Assembly (NCBI GenBank): GCA_037176885.1
Contig: JAWWNJ010000182.1
Location: 372,001-436,000 of the forward strand
Origin: Favolaschia claudopus
Lineage: Eukaryota; Basidiomycota; Agaricomycetes; Agaricales; Mycenaceae
Length of the DNA: 64,000 nucleotides
Direction of reading: 5' to 3'
In this document: piece by piece, positions 10,976 through 22,292 of the stretch
Layout of the letters: every line of letters starts with the position of its first letter
Position numbering within the stretch: position 1 is the stretch's first letter
Program-made: the position numbers and the translations under genes
Notes under the pieces: model-generated
The model's database searches: none
The model's input: only the letters and a program-made list of their open reading frames with translations
Told to the model about the DNA's origin: nothing

Positions 10976-12082
10976 ATGTCGTCTACTGATTCCTCCCCAT
11001 CTCTTGCTGCCCCTTCCCCTCCCGTCGTTCCAGGTCCATCTGCGGAGCAAGGTCAGTTTAGCACTCTACTTTTCTAATTTGATACTGACGAGTATCTTGC
11101 CTTCTTTAGAGACCGCCAGCGAGACACTCAAAGCTTTTGGTTATGAGTATACGTCGACCACTCGTATCGCGGGTCTTCCAAGGTGTGTCTCTGTTGTAGA
11201 TATTGATGTGCTTGTCTTCACGACGCCCATTTACAAGTTACATTGTGGAAAATATGCTGCAATATCACCGCGAACAGTACCGTGCCTATGGGCATTCGGA
11301 GTCTGGCATGACTGATGGGGATGTCGCGGAACGTCGAGCTCGGATTGAGCTCCCCTACGACATGACCTGTCACTGGTTCACGAACATCTACGCGAACGAG
11401 GTTATGGGCCGCCCCACCTCGTTGCACGCGGCGACCGACTCCTTCAGCGATACGCGAGTATTTGGCTTTTCTCTCTCTATTCTCTTAGCTGACCAGAATG
11501 CAGAGACTCTGAACCCGCCCCCGCTGCCGCCGCCCCCGTTGGAGACGATGTCCCCGCCCCCGCTGCCGCCGCCCCCGTTGGAGACGACGCTCCTGCCCCC
11601 GCTGCCGCCTCTGCCGGCAGTGCTGAAGACGACATCGCTGAAGAGGAGGATACGGCCCGTTCGCGTCGCGTTTTTTGGCTCGCCACGCATCCGTCGAACC
11701 TTCGCGAACTCATCGAGGGGAAAGCTGAGTTGATTCTTGAGAGCGTTTTTCGTGCGATCAGGAGTGAAGACGCTGAGGCGATTGTCGGGGTGGACAACGA
11801 CGACGACGACGAAGTCCCCCCTCTGATACCAATCCCCAACTCTGACGACGAAGATCAGGGCCATGATTTGCAGGTGCGTATATTATTTCCCTTGCTTTCT
11901 CGCTCATAAGTGACATATTCCAGATTATAGGCATGGGACCAACGCCCCAGGAGGTTCGGTGCGACTGCGCGGATGGGAAACATCATCCTCACATGCGTCG
12001 CCAGGTTTTCGCATTTGAGGCGCCGGACGGGACTTTAGTTATTCAAAAAAACAGGTTGAATCTGATTCCTCTCGAGAACTAG
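10976..12082 (+). CDS. Acidic protein of unknown function, 297 aa, with a probable GC-AG intron
   Basis: Five exons (10976-11051, 11110-11182, 11238-11453, 11504-11873, 11924-12082) give 297 codons in frame. Intron 3 needs a GC donor (AC/GCGAGT at 11454); no GT donor keeps the downstream frame. The start is Ser/Pro-rich. A middle region (SYIVENMLQYH to CHWFTNIYANEVMG) is compactly folded in composition. Two and a half tandem repeats of an APAAAAPVGDD-type unit follow at about 11515-11610, then a helical VFWLATHPSNLRELI segment, a long Asp run and a short tail with a CDCADGKHHPHMRR-like Cys/His cluster. I do not recognise a family. It lies between the dioxygenase and the transposase, in the transposase direction. 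Confidence 0.68.
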
Positions 12083-12336
12083 ATACAGTAGAGTACGCGA
12101 GTAGCAAAAGCGGTTTTTTAAAATGGGAATATTGGATTTCGTTGTTTGGCAGCGGCCTCGATTATTGACATCAAACCTCTCTTGACGCGCATACACGACT
12201 GCAGGTCGGTCGGTCGGGCTGGTTCGCTGGGCGCTGGCGACATACCGCAACAAGATGACGGCCCGAATATCCTGGCGATCGCTCTGAGTCTGATCTGTTA
12301 GTATCCCCGTACGTCCCAGTTTTCTTTCCCTTGAAA

Positions 12337-15300
12337 ATGTCAGCTCATAGCTCACCGAACCGCACTCCAACTAGGTCTCGACGCCAGGACTCTTTCATTG
12401 AGTATGAAGAAAAACGGGACGACACTACACAAGACAGCGAATTCCACTCTTCGCAGGATGGTCGCCGCGGGGTGCGCAAAGCCGTCAATATTCAGCACAA
12501 GCAGCCTTCTCGCTCACCAAACGAGCTCGATCATTTGGGCGGCTGGACTCCCCTTCCAGAGAACGCTGAAGGACCAATTGAGGATGGAGCGGAGAGTTCA
12601 GGTGAGAAGAGGAAGCGCTACGAGACTTCAGTCAGTTTTTATTGCTCTAATATTGATCGACCTTTCTATTCTAATGTAATTGGGTTAGGATGATCCTATG
12701 AGGGTGTGGCGGCGCCTAGCTCCTCTGTTTTTGGATGAGATGCTACGACATGAAGGCCCCGGCGACAATGCTGGGAGGTGCGCTTGCTGCCATGAATTAC
12801 TTGAGGATTCTCGCCGTTTTCGATGCAAATGCTGCGGCATGTTCACGCAGTGTGTGGCGTGCGTTCGCAGCCGCCATTCTATTCTGCACCTGCATATAAT
12901 TGAGGTATGACCATTCTCCGCATACAAAAAATCAGGTGCTAACGCGGATTACAGGAGTGGCAAGGAAGTTTTTGGGCGCGTGTCACTTTACAGTCCCTGG
13001 GTGTCGTATACCAGCTAGGGCACGGTGGTCACCCTTGCCCTCATGCAGCGCCGGCGGAGCGGTCGATGGTGGTCTTGGATTTCCCGCACATCCACGAAAT
13101 CCGGTTCCGCTATTGCGCCTGCAATCTCTCCGATCATGCGAACAACCTACAACAACTACTCCGAAATGGCTGGTATCCCGCCAGTACTGTGGATCCCGCC
13201 ACCTGTGCTACTTTCGCCACCCTCGACGTCTTTCGCCTGCTCAACGTCGGAGGCGACCTAACGGCACACGACTTCATGCGAACGATGGAGCTTACGACGG
13301 ATGCGTCTGGGGTCGCAGAGGTGCCGGTAAGTAATAATAACGCCAAATTCACGGAAGGCTAACAGGATGTATGCTAGGATCGACATAAGATTTTGAGACT
13401 CGTTAGCCGTCAATTCTCCTTTTTGCTGCGCTTGAAGCGGGCTGGTCGCGCGCACGACGCCAGTGGGTTGGAGGGGACGGCAAGAGGGGAGTGCGCCGTC
13501 CGGTGCTGGGCTTGTCCTCAAGAAGGAATCAATCTGCCCGAGGGCTGGAGGGAGGTAGGACCGGAATTTCAGTATGTATTCCAACTTTTTTCGCACCTTT
13601 GAGCCCGCGATTAACTTCGTCTAGGTTCTTATTCATGTTAATATTAGCTATGGATGCCAACTTCCGACTTCGCAACCGTCTACGCCCCAATGCGCGGGAC
13701 GATCCGCCTTTGGGTTCAGGGTGGGGCTATGTCGTGGAGGGAACGGGTTATAAGCGAATGATCGCCAACCACGTCCCGGAAAAGGACGTGCGTAGTTTCC
13801 TTAACTCGCTTTCTCTGTATCACGGCTAACATTCAATATGTAGGTGAGTACTTGTATCGCCTTCGCAGCCTTGGCTCAAAAAGAGACAAGGCTAACCACG
13901 GGCTTGCGAGCCTCCGGCGTCGGCGCTGTGATATGCGCTCGACATGAGCTGCTGCGTCCTCAGGGATTGGGTGATTTACAAAAGGGGGAGCGGTGCGTTT
14001 TCTATTCTACATCTTCCGTCCCATCCACTGACTCTATGTCGCTTTACAGTTATATCAATATGGATTATATATTACTGGCGTCACTGATGGGGGTTACCAT
14101 GCTTTACCTGGCTATCGCCTATGACATCGCGTGCCAGTGGCGCGTCAATTTCCAGCGGCGCTGCGCCAAGTTCCCGCCCGAAATGCAGCTCGATTTCGAA
14201 CGTACAAAAGTTATCTATGGGCTGCCGGTCTGGCATGCTACCGCTCACGAGCGTACATGCCAGGTAGAGAATTCATTGACATATCAGGCTGGGGTAGGAA
14301 GAACAGACGGCGAGGGTACGGAGAGGGTGTGGTCGGATTTCAATGGGGCGGCTACGGCAATGAAGGAGATGAACTCCGGGGCGCGGGAGGACGGGTTTGA
14401 GGACAAGGTTGATCGTCATAACTTTGAGAAGAATGTTCGACAAGGTGTGTATTGTATCTGTCTACTTGATTAACAGCCGCTAATTCAGCCTATAGGGACT
14501 ACGCTTCCTCGTAAGTTAGTCATCGCAATAGACGAGCGTGATCGTCAGGTGGCTGCGTTTGAGGAGGTGGATCGTACGCTGGATACATCGCTACGAGGTG
14601 AATGGGAGGAGATGATTGAGGCTTGGAAGGCGGACAGATCGAAAAAGAATCCATATCAATGGGAGGACACGAAAGGAAGTAAGTATATTACCGTTATACG
14701 CTAAATCTTCGCTGACCTTGTTGTGCAGCTTCCGGCGAGGCAGCGATCCGTCTTGCTTTAGCAAAGGAGGAGCTGGAGGAGGCTGTGAGCGGACAGTCCG
14801 CGGCGCACAAGTCCAGTGCGAGCGCATTTGTGGTATTGGGACTGCAGCTGGAGGAACACCAGTAAGTTTATTAGTGTGGAATCAGAAGGTGAAGCTGACG
14901 AATGTGCTTAGGGATCGTATTCGGAGGGAGGTGAAGGGTCGCCCTCTGCTGACGACGGAGCACAATGAGCGTGTGACCGACATGCGGCGCACGTTCTTTG
15001 TCAAGTTGAAGCGCTTCCGCAGGTTGCAGGCCATGTATATGCCTGGCGCCATGGAGCAGTTGCGAGGAGCGGAGGAGGGACGGGATTCGGAATTACCCCC
15101 GCCGCTGGCAGAGGATATCGTCCTCTGCTTGCCGTCGGGACTTGTTTCACCAGCCGCGGGGGATTGCGTGGATGGTTTGGCGGAGAAGGAGGGTCGTCTG
15201 CGCGAGGGTCAGCTCCATGACGGTATCAAGGCGCTGCGTAGCAAACTACATGCAAAGCGGCATTTGATCAACTACCGTGAGGAGCATTTGGTTGGGCAGC

Positions 15301-16040
15301 GAGGAGGGACGCGGGCAGCCACGCTGATCGAACGCGTCACAGAGCATATCAACAGTGCGGTAACGAAATACCGGCGCGCGCGAAGGGCTCTAATCAGTTT
15401 ACGGGGGGAGGAGGAGTGCTCAGCGTACCGTGAGTTGGAGGATGAGCATATTCGGCTAGATCAGGAGGAGGAGCCTGATACAGCGGCGAGGGCGAGGTTG
15501 GGTGTTGTGGGCTCGAGAACGAGCAAGAAGGATAGAAAAGGGAGGGCTGCGGCATCCGCCAGTCGGCGGAGGATGTCGTGGATATGGACGCAAGGAGGCG
15601 GCCCTGATGCAGACGACGAGGAACTCGTGGATGGTATGTCTCCCAATGATAATTCTGCGCAAACAACTGACGGATATATTGCAGCGGTTCGCGTTGAGTG
15701 GTCCAGAGCGAAAGCCAGGAAGGATAGGTGGGTGGAGGAGGTAGATTTGCTGCGTGAAGAGATGCGAAGGGTTCTGCGGTTTTTGGAGTGGCGCGCGATG
15801 TGGTGGGAGCAAAAGCGTTCAGTGACGCACAGCGTATCAGCCGATATTCGCGCGGGGCTGCAAGCATATGCGGCTCGCCAGGCTTCCCTGGCTCGCCGCC
15901 TCGCCTTTCGTTTCAAGCAGATTTGGAATAATTCTGCGGCGGCGGCGGTGCGGCTGGCGCTTGAGGACGACGAGAGGATGGCGGCGAGCATGGAGGATGA
16001 GACAGTGGCTAGTGGTGAAGGTATTAGGACGACTGAATAA
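12337..16040 (+). CDS. KDZ transposase with N-terminal CxC2-like cysteine cluster, 1058 aa
   Basis: Eleven exons with GT-AG introns of about 50-58 bp join into 1058 codons without a frameshift: 12337-12630, 12689-12904, 12955-13326, 13378-13571, 13625-13787, 13844-13992, 14050-14444, 14496-14678, 14729-14861, 14912-15633, 15685-16040. A Ser/Arg-rich leader precedes a CxC2-type zinc cluster (CACC, RCKCCGMFTQCVACVRSRH), then a conserved block of the family (LQSLGVVYQLGHG, GWYPASTVDP). The RNase H-fold catalytic region follows: DANFR (first Asp), CARHE, YDIACQW (second Asp), HATAHERTC and TDGEGTERVWSD (Glu). The last 450 residues are helical and charged. The protein should cut and join the element ends. 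All key residues appear present, so it looks active. The 51-bp intron at 15634-15684 is a multiple of three without a stop, so it could also be read through. Confidence 0.93.
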
Positions 16041-16330
16041 ACAATAATTTGCTCTTTTTTGAATACCTGGCGGAATGACTTTCCTTTTTGGGTGTCGTAG
16101 GAGTAGCTGTCAATGTAGATAAGGCGTAGATAAATGTAATTGATTTGGCTCATCTTATCTCGGCTGGTGCATCAAGGCCATCAGACAAGCCGTGGATGTC
16201 GCCGGGAAAGAAAAAGCACAAAATTTGGCTGAGTTTTACCCTAGCCAGGGCCTGTCTACATACATGCTCGAAGACAATTTTTCTAACTGGCTACATACAG
16301 TGTTACAGTCTCTATGCTACCACCTCTGGT
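16041..16330. other. Right subterminal region and terminal inverted repeat of the KDZ transposon
   Basis: No gene. 16242-16330 is the right terminal inverted repeat, matching the reverse complement of 591-681 with gaps; TAGCCAGGG at 16242-16250 pairs with CCCTGGCTA at 673-681. The transposase ends only 290 bp from the right border. Confidence 0.8.
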
Positions 16331-16338
16331 GTACCGCC
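16331..16338. repeat. Right target-site duplication of the KDZ transposon
   Basis: GTACCGCC, matching 583-590. G1 gag continues in register after it. Confidence 0.92.
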
Positions 16339-16724
16339 CGGCCGCCCAACCAACGGCCGCTGCGCAAAACTACCAGTCTGTCTTCGCTCAGCTCTCTGTT
16401 CTTGACATGGACGAGCAGGAGCTGGAAGCCGCGCAAGCCGCGTTCAGCCAGAACGAGGAATTCTACTATGACCCGAGAGAAGAAGAATTGGTTTCCTTGC
16501 GAGCTGAGCAAGTAAACCTCCAGCGGCAAGTGACGCAACTCCAGTCGCATGGTTCAGGGGGTGTTCAACCACCCCTTGTGGCTCATCAAAGCCAACCTCC
16601 CCCGCCGCAATTCGACGCCAACGCTGTTGCGATTCTACTGGCGGCTGTCTCAGCGAACTCTCGCTCTCCCAACGGGGCTGGTCCCTCCCGAACGGGGAAC
16701 AGCGCCGAAGGAGAGCATTTTTAG
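16331..16724 (+). CDS. gag: G1 copy 1 gag, 3' segment
   Basis: Continuation of the interrupted Gag, in the phase expected if the transposon were absent. It encodes a Gln/Glu-rich helical tail (DMDEQELEAAQAAFSQ) and a Pro/Ser-rich end, and stops at TAG 16722-16724. The stop is conserved in copy 2 (35364-35366). It is preceded by a T5 run (16718-16722), so a -1 slip of TTT leads directly into the protease frame. I treat the stop as the natural end of gag rather than a mutation. Confidence 0.82.
16718..16724 (+). promoter_or_regulatory. Probable -1 frameshift site, gag to protease (T TTT TAG)
   Basis: In the gag frame the codons are CAT TTT TAG. The P-site TTT can re-pair one base back on TTT. 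Reading then continues TTA GAG AGT through the protease frame without a stop. The identical site occurs at 35360-35366. This is a slip next to a stop codon rather than a canonical tandem-slip heptamer, so it is less certain than the second site. Confidence 0.55.
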
Positions 16725-17977
16725 AGAGTTCGAGGAAGGGGGCAAAGGGGAAACCCAGTGCGGATAAGCCCCCGGAGAACAGACAAGTACGCCCGCCTGT
16801 AGGAAAGAAAATGGAAGTTGTGATGCCGAAGTTGCCCTACAAGCCGAGGACGCTGCGAAAGCCCGCTGTCGAAGCACAGCCGGCGATCGTTGAAACCAAG
16901 GAGAAAGGGCGGGAGGAGACAGAAGAACAAAATGGCGCTCAGCCGCCGGAGCTTCCGTATAGGAACGTTCCTCCGGTCAAGCCAGCCAAAAGGCCCAACG
17001 AACCTAGAGTTCGGCCGGCGGGAGATCCGCCGTTAGTGGCCAACGAAAAGAACTACGAGTTGAAGGCGCCCGTAGAGGACCAGGACGAGGAGGAGGTCGA
17101 ATCCTTGATAAAGGAGATCTTCGGAAACCTGGAAATAGCTCTCCCGCTGGGGAGACTGTTCGCCCTCAGCCCGAAGTTGCTGCGCCAGGCTAAGGCGTTG
17201 CTCTCGAAGAAGAGGGTCTCGCCCGCCGTTCGAGTAACCCTAGAACAGTTGATTAGCCACGCAGAGAGAGAAGCCGACGAAGATGACGAGTCCTCCAGCG
17301 TAACCGTAGAGGACCTACCTTACGAGGTAATAGTTCAGGTCGCGACAGCGGCCGACGGACTTATGCCAGCGGGAGCCCTGATCACCGTCGACCCAGTAGT
17401 CCAATATTGGCAGTCGATAGTGGAGGGAGAGCCGGTAAGGGATGTCTTCGTCGCCATCTCCGACAACGCTTCTGCCGGAGAATCAGCGGCCCTGAGAGTG
17501 GTCTTCCCGCTCATTCACGGCGCCGCTGAAGTTGAATGTATTCTGGACGGTGGATCGCAGATCGTGTCCATGGCCCTGTCGGTAGCCACCGAACTAGGAG
17601 TCAGCTGGGACCCAGATAACTGCATCCACATGATGAGCGCCAACGGGCAAACCGAGAAGTCAGTCGGTCTGGCAAGGAACGTCCCCTTCAGGTTCGGTGA
17701 CATGACGGTGTACCTTCAAGTGCATGTCATACGAAACGCGGCCTACAAGGTGTTGTTGGGGCGACCCTTCGAAATCCTGACCGCCAGCGGTATCAAAAAT
17801 ACCTCTGACGGGAACCAGTTCCTGACTTTGACCGACCCCTCCACGCAGAAGCGGGTGGTCGTCCCTACCTTCCCCAGAGGCCAGCGGCGACAGGTGCGGC
17901 GCGTCCAGAACGACGCATCACCGGCTGAGCAGCCGAGCAGCCAGGAGGAGCAAAATTTTCAGAATTCGAGGAGTTGA
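16720..17977 (+). CDS. G1 copy 1 aspartic protease region
   Basis: An open frame one base back from gag. The N-terminal half is Lys/Pro/Glu-rich linker. The C-terminal half is a retroviral-type aspartic protease: the active-site motif is ILDGGSQIV (DGG in place of DSG/DTG), then a central strand region, and the flap-distal LLGRPF. The protease matures Gag-Pol. The frame ends at TGA 17975-17977, four bases into the overlap with pol. Copy 2 (35362-36621) has the same layout but is broken by several single-base changes. Confidence 0.85.
17953..17959 (+). promoter_or_regulatory. Canonical -1 frameshift heptamer, protease to pol (A AAT TTT)
   Basis: AAATTTT fits the X XXY YYZ slip rule exactly in the protease frame (CAA AAT TTT CAG). 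A -1 slip there enters the pol frame (TCA GAA TTC GAG GAG) and bypasses the TGA 16 bases on. The heptamer is preserved at 36598-36604 in copy 2. Confidence 0.7.
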
Positions 17978-20900
17978 TTAACCATCAAGGAGAATTAGCG
18001 GTTCAGATAGAACTGGACGAGAATAATGTTCCTAGAATTTGCGCTTTGATGAAGTCTGGAGAAGAGGGATTTTCGATGGCCGAGACGAAAATGGCCTACC
18101 TGGCGGCTGCCATGCCAGAAATTGACGATGAACCCGCCGCTCAGTTATTCCAAGAATACAACGAGCAGCTGACAGAAGGAAAAGAAGTCGGCGAATCCTA
18201 TGTGGCTATCGTAGCCAACATAACGGACAAAGTCAGAGAAAAACTGAAGGATCCGGCCGCTGTGTTTATGACTGCCGGCATCGATATCGAGTCGGTTAGG
18301 CAAGAGCAATCTCGTCATTCAGCGGGGGAGCGCTGTCAGTGCTGTGACTACGCCGATTGGGTAGTACCTGGGTTTGAACACAATGAGACAAAAGTCGCTC
18401 TGATGTCGGAAATCATTCCCGAGGATCACCCGCCCGAAGTAGAGGTGAAGGAGGTGTTCTCGAAGAAGTATAAACCGGTAGCGCTAAAAGTAAAGCCGGT
18501 CCTCGAGCCGCTCCCTCCCGAGTTCAGGATAGAAAGGAATATCATCGGGGATCCATTGCAGAACCTCGTCCCGCTAGACCCTCACCCGCCAGAATTCGTT
18601 CCCGTTGGGAGATACACTGCGGAGAGGAAGGTGGTTGTAGACGAACTGCATAACGACGGATTCTTGAATGATGAAGAGATGAAGCTGGTTCATCATATGT
18701 TATCTATACACGAAAATACGGTAGCGTGGGATGACAGCGAAAGAGGAACTTTCAGAACGGATTTCTTCCCGCCAGTAAAGTTCCCGGTGAAGCCAGACCA
18801 TAAGGTTTGGGTGGAGAGAAATATTCCCATCCCGCCGGGACAGCTGGAAGAAGTCTGCAAGGTGCTTAGGGCGAGTATCGATGCCAATATATATGAACCA
18901 TCTAATGGCTCGTATCGCACCAAGTACTTTGGGGTTCTGAAGAGTGATAAGAAGTCAATTCGGTTAGTGCATTCGCTGGAGCCGCTGAACGCGGTAACCA
19001 TTGCACACTCTGGGGTGCCTCCCGGCGCCGCGGATCTGGCCGAATATTTCGCAGGAAGGGCTTGTGGGTCCACGTTTGATCTTTACTCTGGGTACAACCA
19101 CCGGCTGATTGACCCGGAATCTCGAGATTACACAACCTTCCAAACTCCGTTTGGTGCGCTTCGATTGGTGAGATTGCCGCAGGGTTGGACCAACTCGGTG
19201 CCGATCTTCCACGAAGACGTAACTTACATCCTGCGAGATGAAATTCCTGCGGTTACTCGGCCGTATATAGATGACGTGCCTGTCGCCGGAGGCTTCACTC
19301 GATACGAAAAGCCTGACGGGACGTACGAGACCATCCCTGAGAACCCGCTGATAAGGGTCTTTGTGTGGTTACACTTGGTAGACTGCAACCGAGTACTTAC
19401 CCGGCTAGCCTATTCTGGGGCGACTGTAAGCGGGAAGAAGTTGCAGATTTGCCGGGGAACTTTTAAGGTGGTCGGCCATGTCTGCTCATACGAGGGCATG
19501 CGCCCGGATGAAGATAGAATCGGCGTCATTGAGCGTTGGGGTCCGCTGAAGGATTTCCACGATGTGAAAGCTTTCCTGGGAACTGTGGGCGTTATGAGAA
19601 TGTTCATCCAAGACTATACAGTCAAGGCTGAGCCGATTCAGAAGCTCACCCGGAAGGAAGTCATATTCGAGTGGGGCCCGGCCCAAGACGCATGCATGAA
19701 AGTTTTGAAGAAGGCTTTGCGAGAATGTCCCGCGCTTAGACCTATAAGATATGAATGGGACACCGAAGTGGTACTGGCGGTCGATACGTCGTACCTTGGA
19801 GTTGGGGTGCATGTGTACCAGCGGGATCCTTTGGACCTAAATAAGCGGTACTATGCCCGCTTCAGCTCCATACCTTTGAATGACCGGGAGTCGAGGTATT
19901 CTCAGCCCAAGCGGGAATTGTTTGGCTTGAAGAGGGCGCTAGACCACATGCAATATTGGCTGTTGGGCTGCCGCAAGCTGGTCGTCGAAACCGACGCTCA
20001 GTACCTCAAGGGCATGTTGGATCACCCGGGAATGGGGCCCAACGCTACGATCAACCGCTGGATTGAGGAGATCCTGATGTTTCATTTCACTCTGAAGCAT
20101 GTACCGGGCAAGACTTTCGGGCCAGATGGACTCTCCCGCCGGCGTATTCAGCCGGGGGATCCAGAGTATGATCATCCAGAGGACGAGTTCGATAATAACG
20201 AGCCGCCGGGTCTTCATCCTGAAAGTAGTGCTTGGCCGCCTCTCAAGAATTTCGAGGATTTCAAGCACGATATTGACACTCGAGGTGGATATATGGTAGC
20301 TGAATTGGCGGGAGATGAGGCCCAGTCAGCCGCTGACTTCGAGAACGACGCCGAACAAGCTTGGGCTTACACCCGCCTTAGTAGAGAGTATGTTTTCGAA
20401 GTCTTCTCTCAGTCAAAGGGTGACGACAAGCCAGACGGCGAGCCGCTGATCCCTGACCTCGAATTGAAGTACGACCCGACGAAGCGGGAACCGTACCCGG
20501 AAGACCAACGATCTGTAGCGGCGAAGCTAGCGGACGAGCGGCTGCTCCTCATGAAGGAATGGCGGCGAAACACCCTGGCTCGCCCGGATGGCATGAACGA
20601 CAAGGAATACAAAGCCTTCTTGCGATTCGCCACCGGCTTCTTCGAGGACGCAGATGGAAAACTCTATCATAAATCCTCAACGGGGAGTGCACATCAGTTG
20701 GTGGTAGACAAAGATCACCGAATGTATATGATGAGGGCGGCTCATGATAGCCTGGCCCACCGCGGTGTCTTTGCTACCAAATCCTTGATAGAAATGCGTT
20801 TCTGGTGGCCGGAGATGGAGCGGGACGTCACCTGGTATATTAAAACTTGCGAATTGTGTCAGTTAAGGCAAAGGACTTTATTAAAGATCCCGCCCGTTGT

Positions 20901-22155
20901 CACCCATACCCCTTCGCTCTTCCAGGTGGTGCACGTCGACGTGATGGTCGTTGGGACCCCTTCCAACGGCTTCAACAAAATTGTTGACGCCCGCTGCTCC
21001 CTCAGCAGCTATATAGAAGCGCGGCCGATAAAGAATGAGAATGCCAGAACATTGGCCTTGTTCTTACTTGAAGATGTGATTTGTAGGTGGGGCTGCCCGG
21101 AGGAATTGGTGACAGATAATGCACCGGCCTTCCTAGCGGCTGTGGCCTACCTTGAGTCTAAGTATGGCATAAGGAATATTAGAGTTTCGCCGTACAATCC
21201 TCAAGCCAACGGGAAAATCGAAAATGGGCACTTCTCGATGAGGCAATCCTTATGGAAAGCCACTGGCGGGAATCCCAGCAAGTGGTACTGGTTCTTCCCG
21301 CAGATGTTGTGGGCTGACCGGGTCACTATTCGACGAGGAACAGGTTGTTCACCCTACTTTATGGTAACGGGGCCGCACATCCGATCCTCCCGCTGGATAT
21401 AGAAGAGGCGACTTGGCTAGTGCATCTGCCCGGCAGGACTCTGACGACCGCTGAATTTAATCGGTTATCGAGCCCAGGCCTTGGCTAAGCACGCCACTCA
21501 CGTCGAACAGATGAGGGAGCGGGTCACCGACGAGAAACGAGCGAATTTACGCCGGTATGAGATAGCGCATAAAACACACTATCGAAGATTACCATTTCGA
21601 GCCGGGAGACTTGGTGCTCATCAGGAATACGACCGTCGAGAAGTCGCTGAATACGAAGATGGCCCGCCAGATACCCTGGGACCAGTAATTATCATCCGTC
21701 GTACGAAAGGTGGAAGTTATATCGTAGCGGAGATGGACGGCTCTGTCTTTCAATCGAAGATTGCTCAGTTCAGGGTCGTCCCCTTCGAGCAGCGGCGCTC
21801 AATTAAGCTGCCCGCTGACATTCACGACTTAATCGACCTCTCGGCCGAGACGCTGGAAAAGATGGTCCAGGAGGAAGACGGTTATTCTGGAGATGACTTC
21901 CAATTCGGGAATGTGAGGTTGACCCCCAGCGGGGCGGCTGACGAAGAGCCAGCTCTGCAGGAGGCCTTGCCCGAGGAAGAAGAAGAGGAAGAGGAACCTA
22001 ACACGGATGAGCCGCTGCCTTTCAAAACGAAAGACCTCGTTCTGCCACAAAAGCCGCCGCGCGGAAATGAATTACTGCTACGATATCTACGTTACAATTT
22101 GAAACGGGATTCGAAGTCTTTAAGTAATTGGATTGTCTGCATCTCCCGCCAGTAA
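17959..22155 (+). CDS. pol: G1 copy 1 pol: reverse transcriptase, RNase H, integrase (frameshifted near the 3' end)
   Basis: Open without a stop to 21402, over 1100 codons. Domains in order: a linker; reverse transcriptase with LPQGW and the catalytic YIDD at about 19261-19275; RNase H with acidic residues in AVDTSYLG, KRELFGL, VETDAQYL and GPDGLSRR; an integrase HHCC zinc finger (HDSLAHRG to CELCQ); and an integrase DDE core with HVDVM, VTDNAP and GKIENGHF. This is the full Ty3/Gypsy order. An extra base near 21372 shifts the frame; the integrase C-terminal domain continues in patches to 22155, with a [14 protein letters not shown] module and a Glu-rich tail. No chromodomain is present. Compared with copy 2 this copy is far better preserved; one or two indels at 21372-21600 are its main damage. 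Confidence 0.92.
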
Positions 22156-22292
22156 GCAGCGACTAAGTTGCGCACCCGGGGAGTGTGTGGCGGCCAGCAG
22201 AAGGATGAGCCGTGAGGTGTCCGAAACGATTGAGCCAGTACCGAGGATTCTGAAGAAAGGGGGACCCGCTGGGGGAGCTCTTTAGGAACGAG

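Larger units (their letters stand above)
591..16330 (+). mobile_element. KDZ-superfamily DNA transposon with seven genes
   Basis: A 15,740-bp insertion in G1 gag. Its borders are set by an 8-bp target duplication, GTACCGCC, at 583-590 and 16331-16338, and by the uninterrupted gag at 34965-34990 in copy 2, where GTACCGCC occurs once. Both ends carry related inverted repeats (591-681 and 16242-16330). It encodes an apparently complete KDZ transposase at its right end and six other genes, including a TET/JBP-like dioxygenase. Eight-base duplications are reported for Zisupton, and KDZ transposons carrying TET/JBP genes are known from mushroom genomes. All seven genes can be spliced without a frameshift, so the element looks young and possibly autonomous. 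Confidence 0.93.

Noticed and set aside
11388..11864. Minus-strand open frame rich in Gly/Ser/Val
   Set aside because: Shadow of the Ala/Pro/Asp repeat exon of the plus-strand acidic protein.
591..16330. Possibility that the insertion is a Starship, Helitron or hAT element
   Set aside because: There is no tyrosine recombinase, Rep/helicase or hAT dimerisation domain. The transposase motifs, inverted ends and 8-bp duplication fit KDZ.
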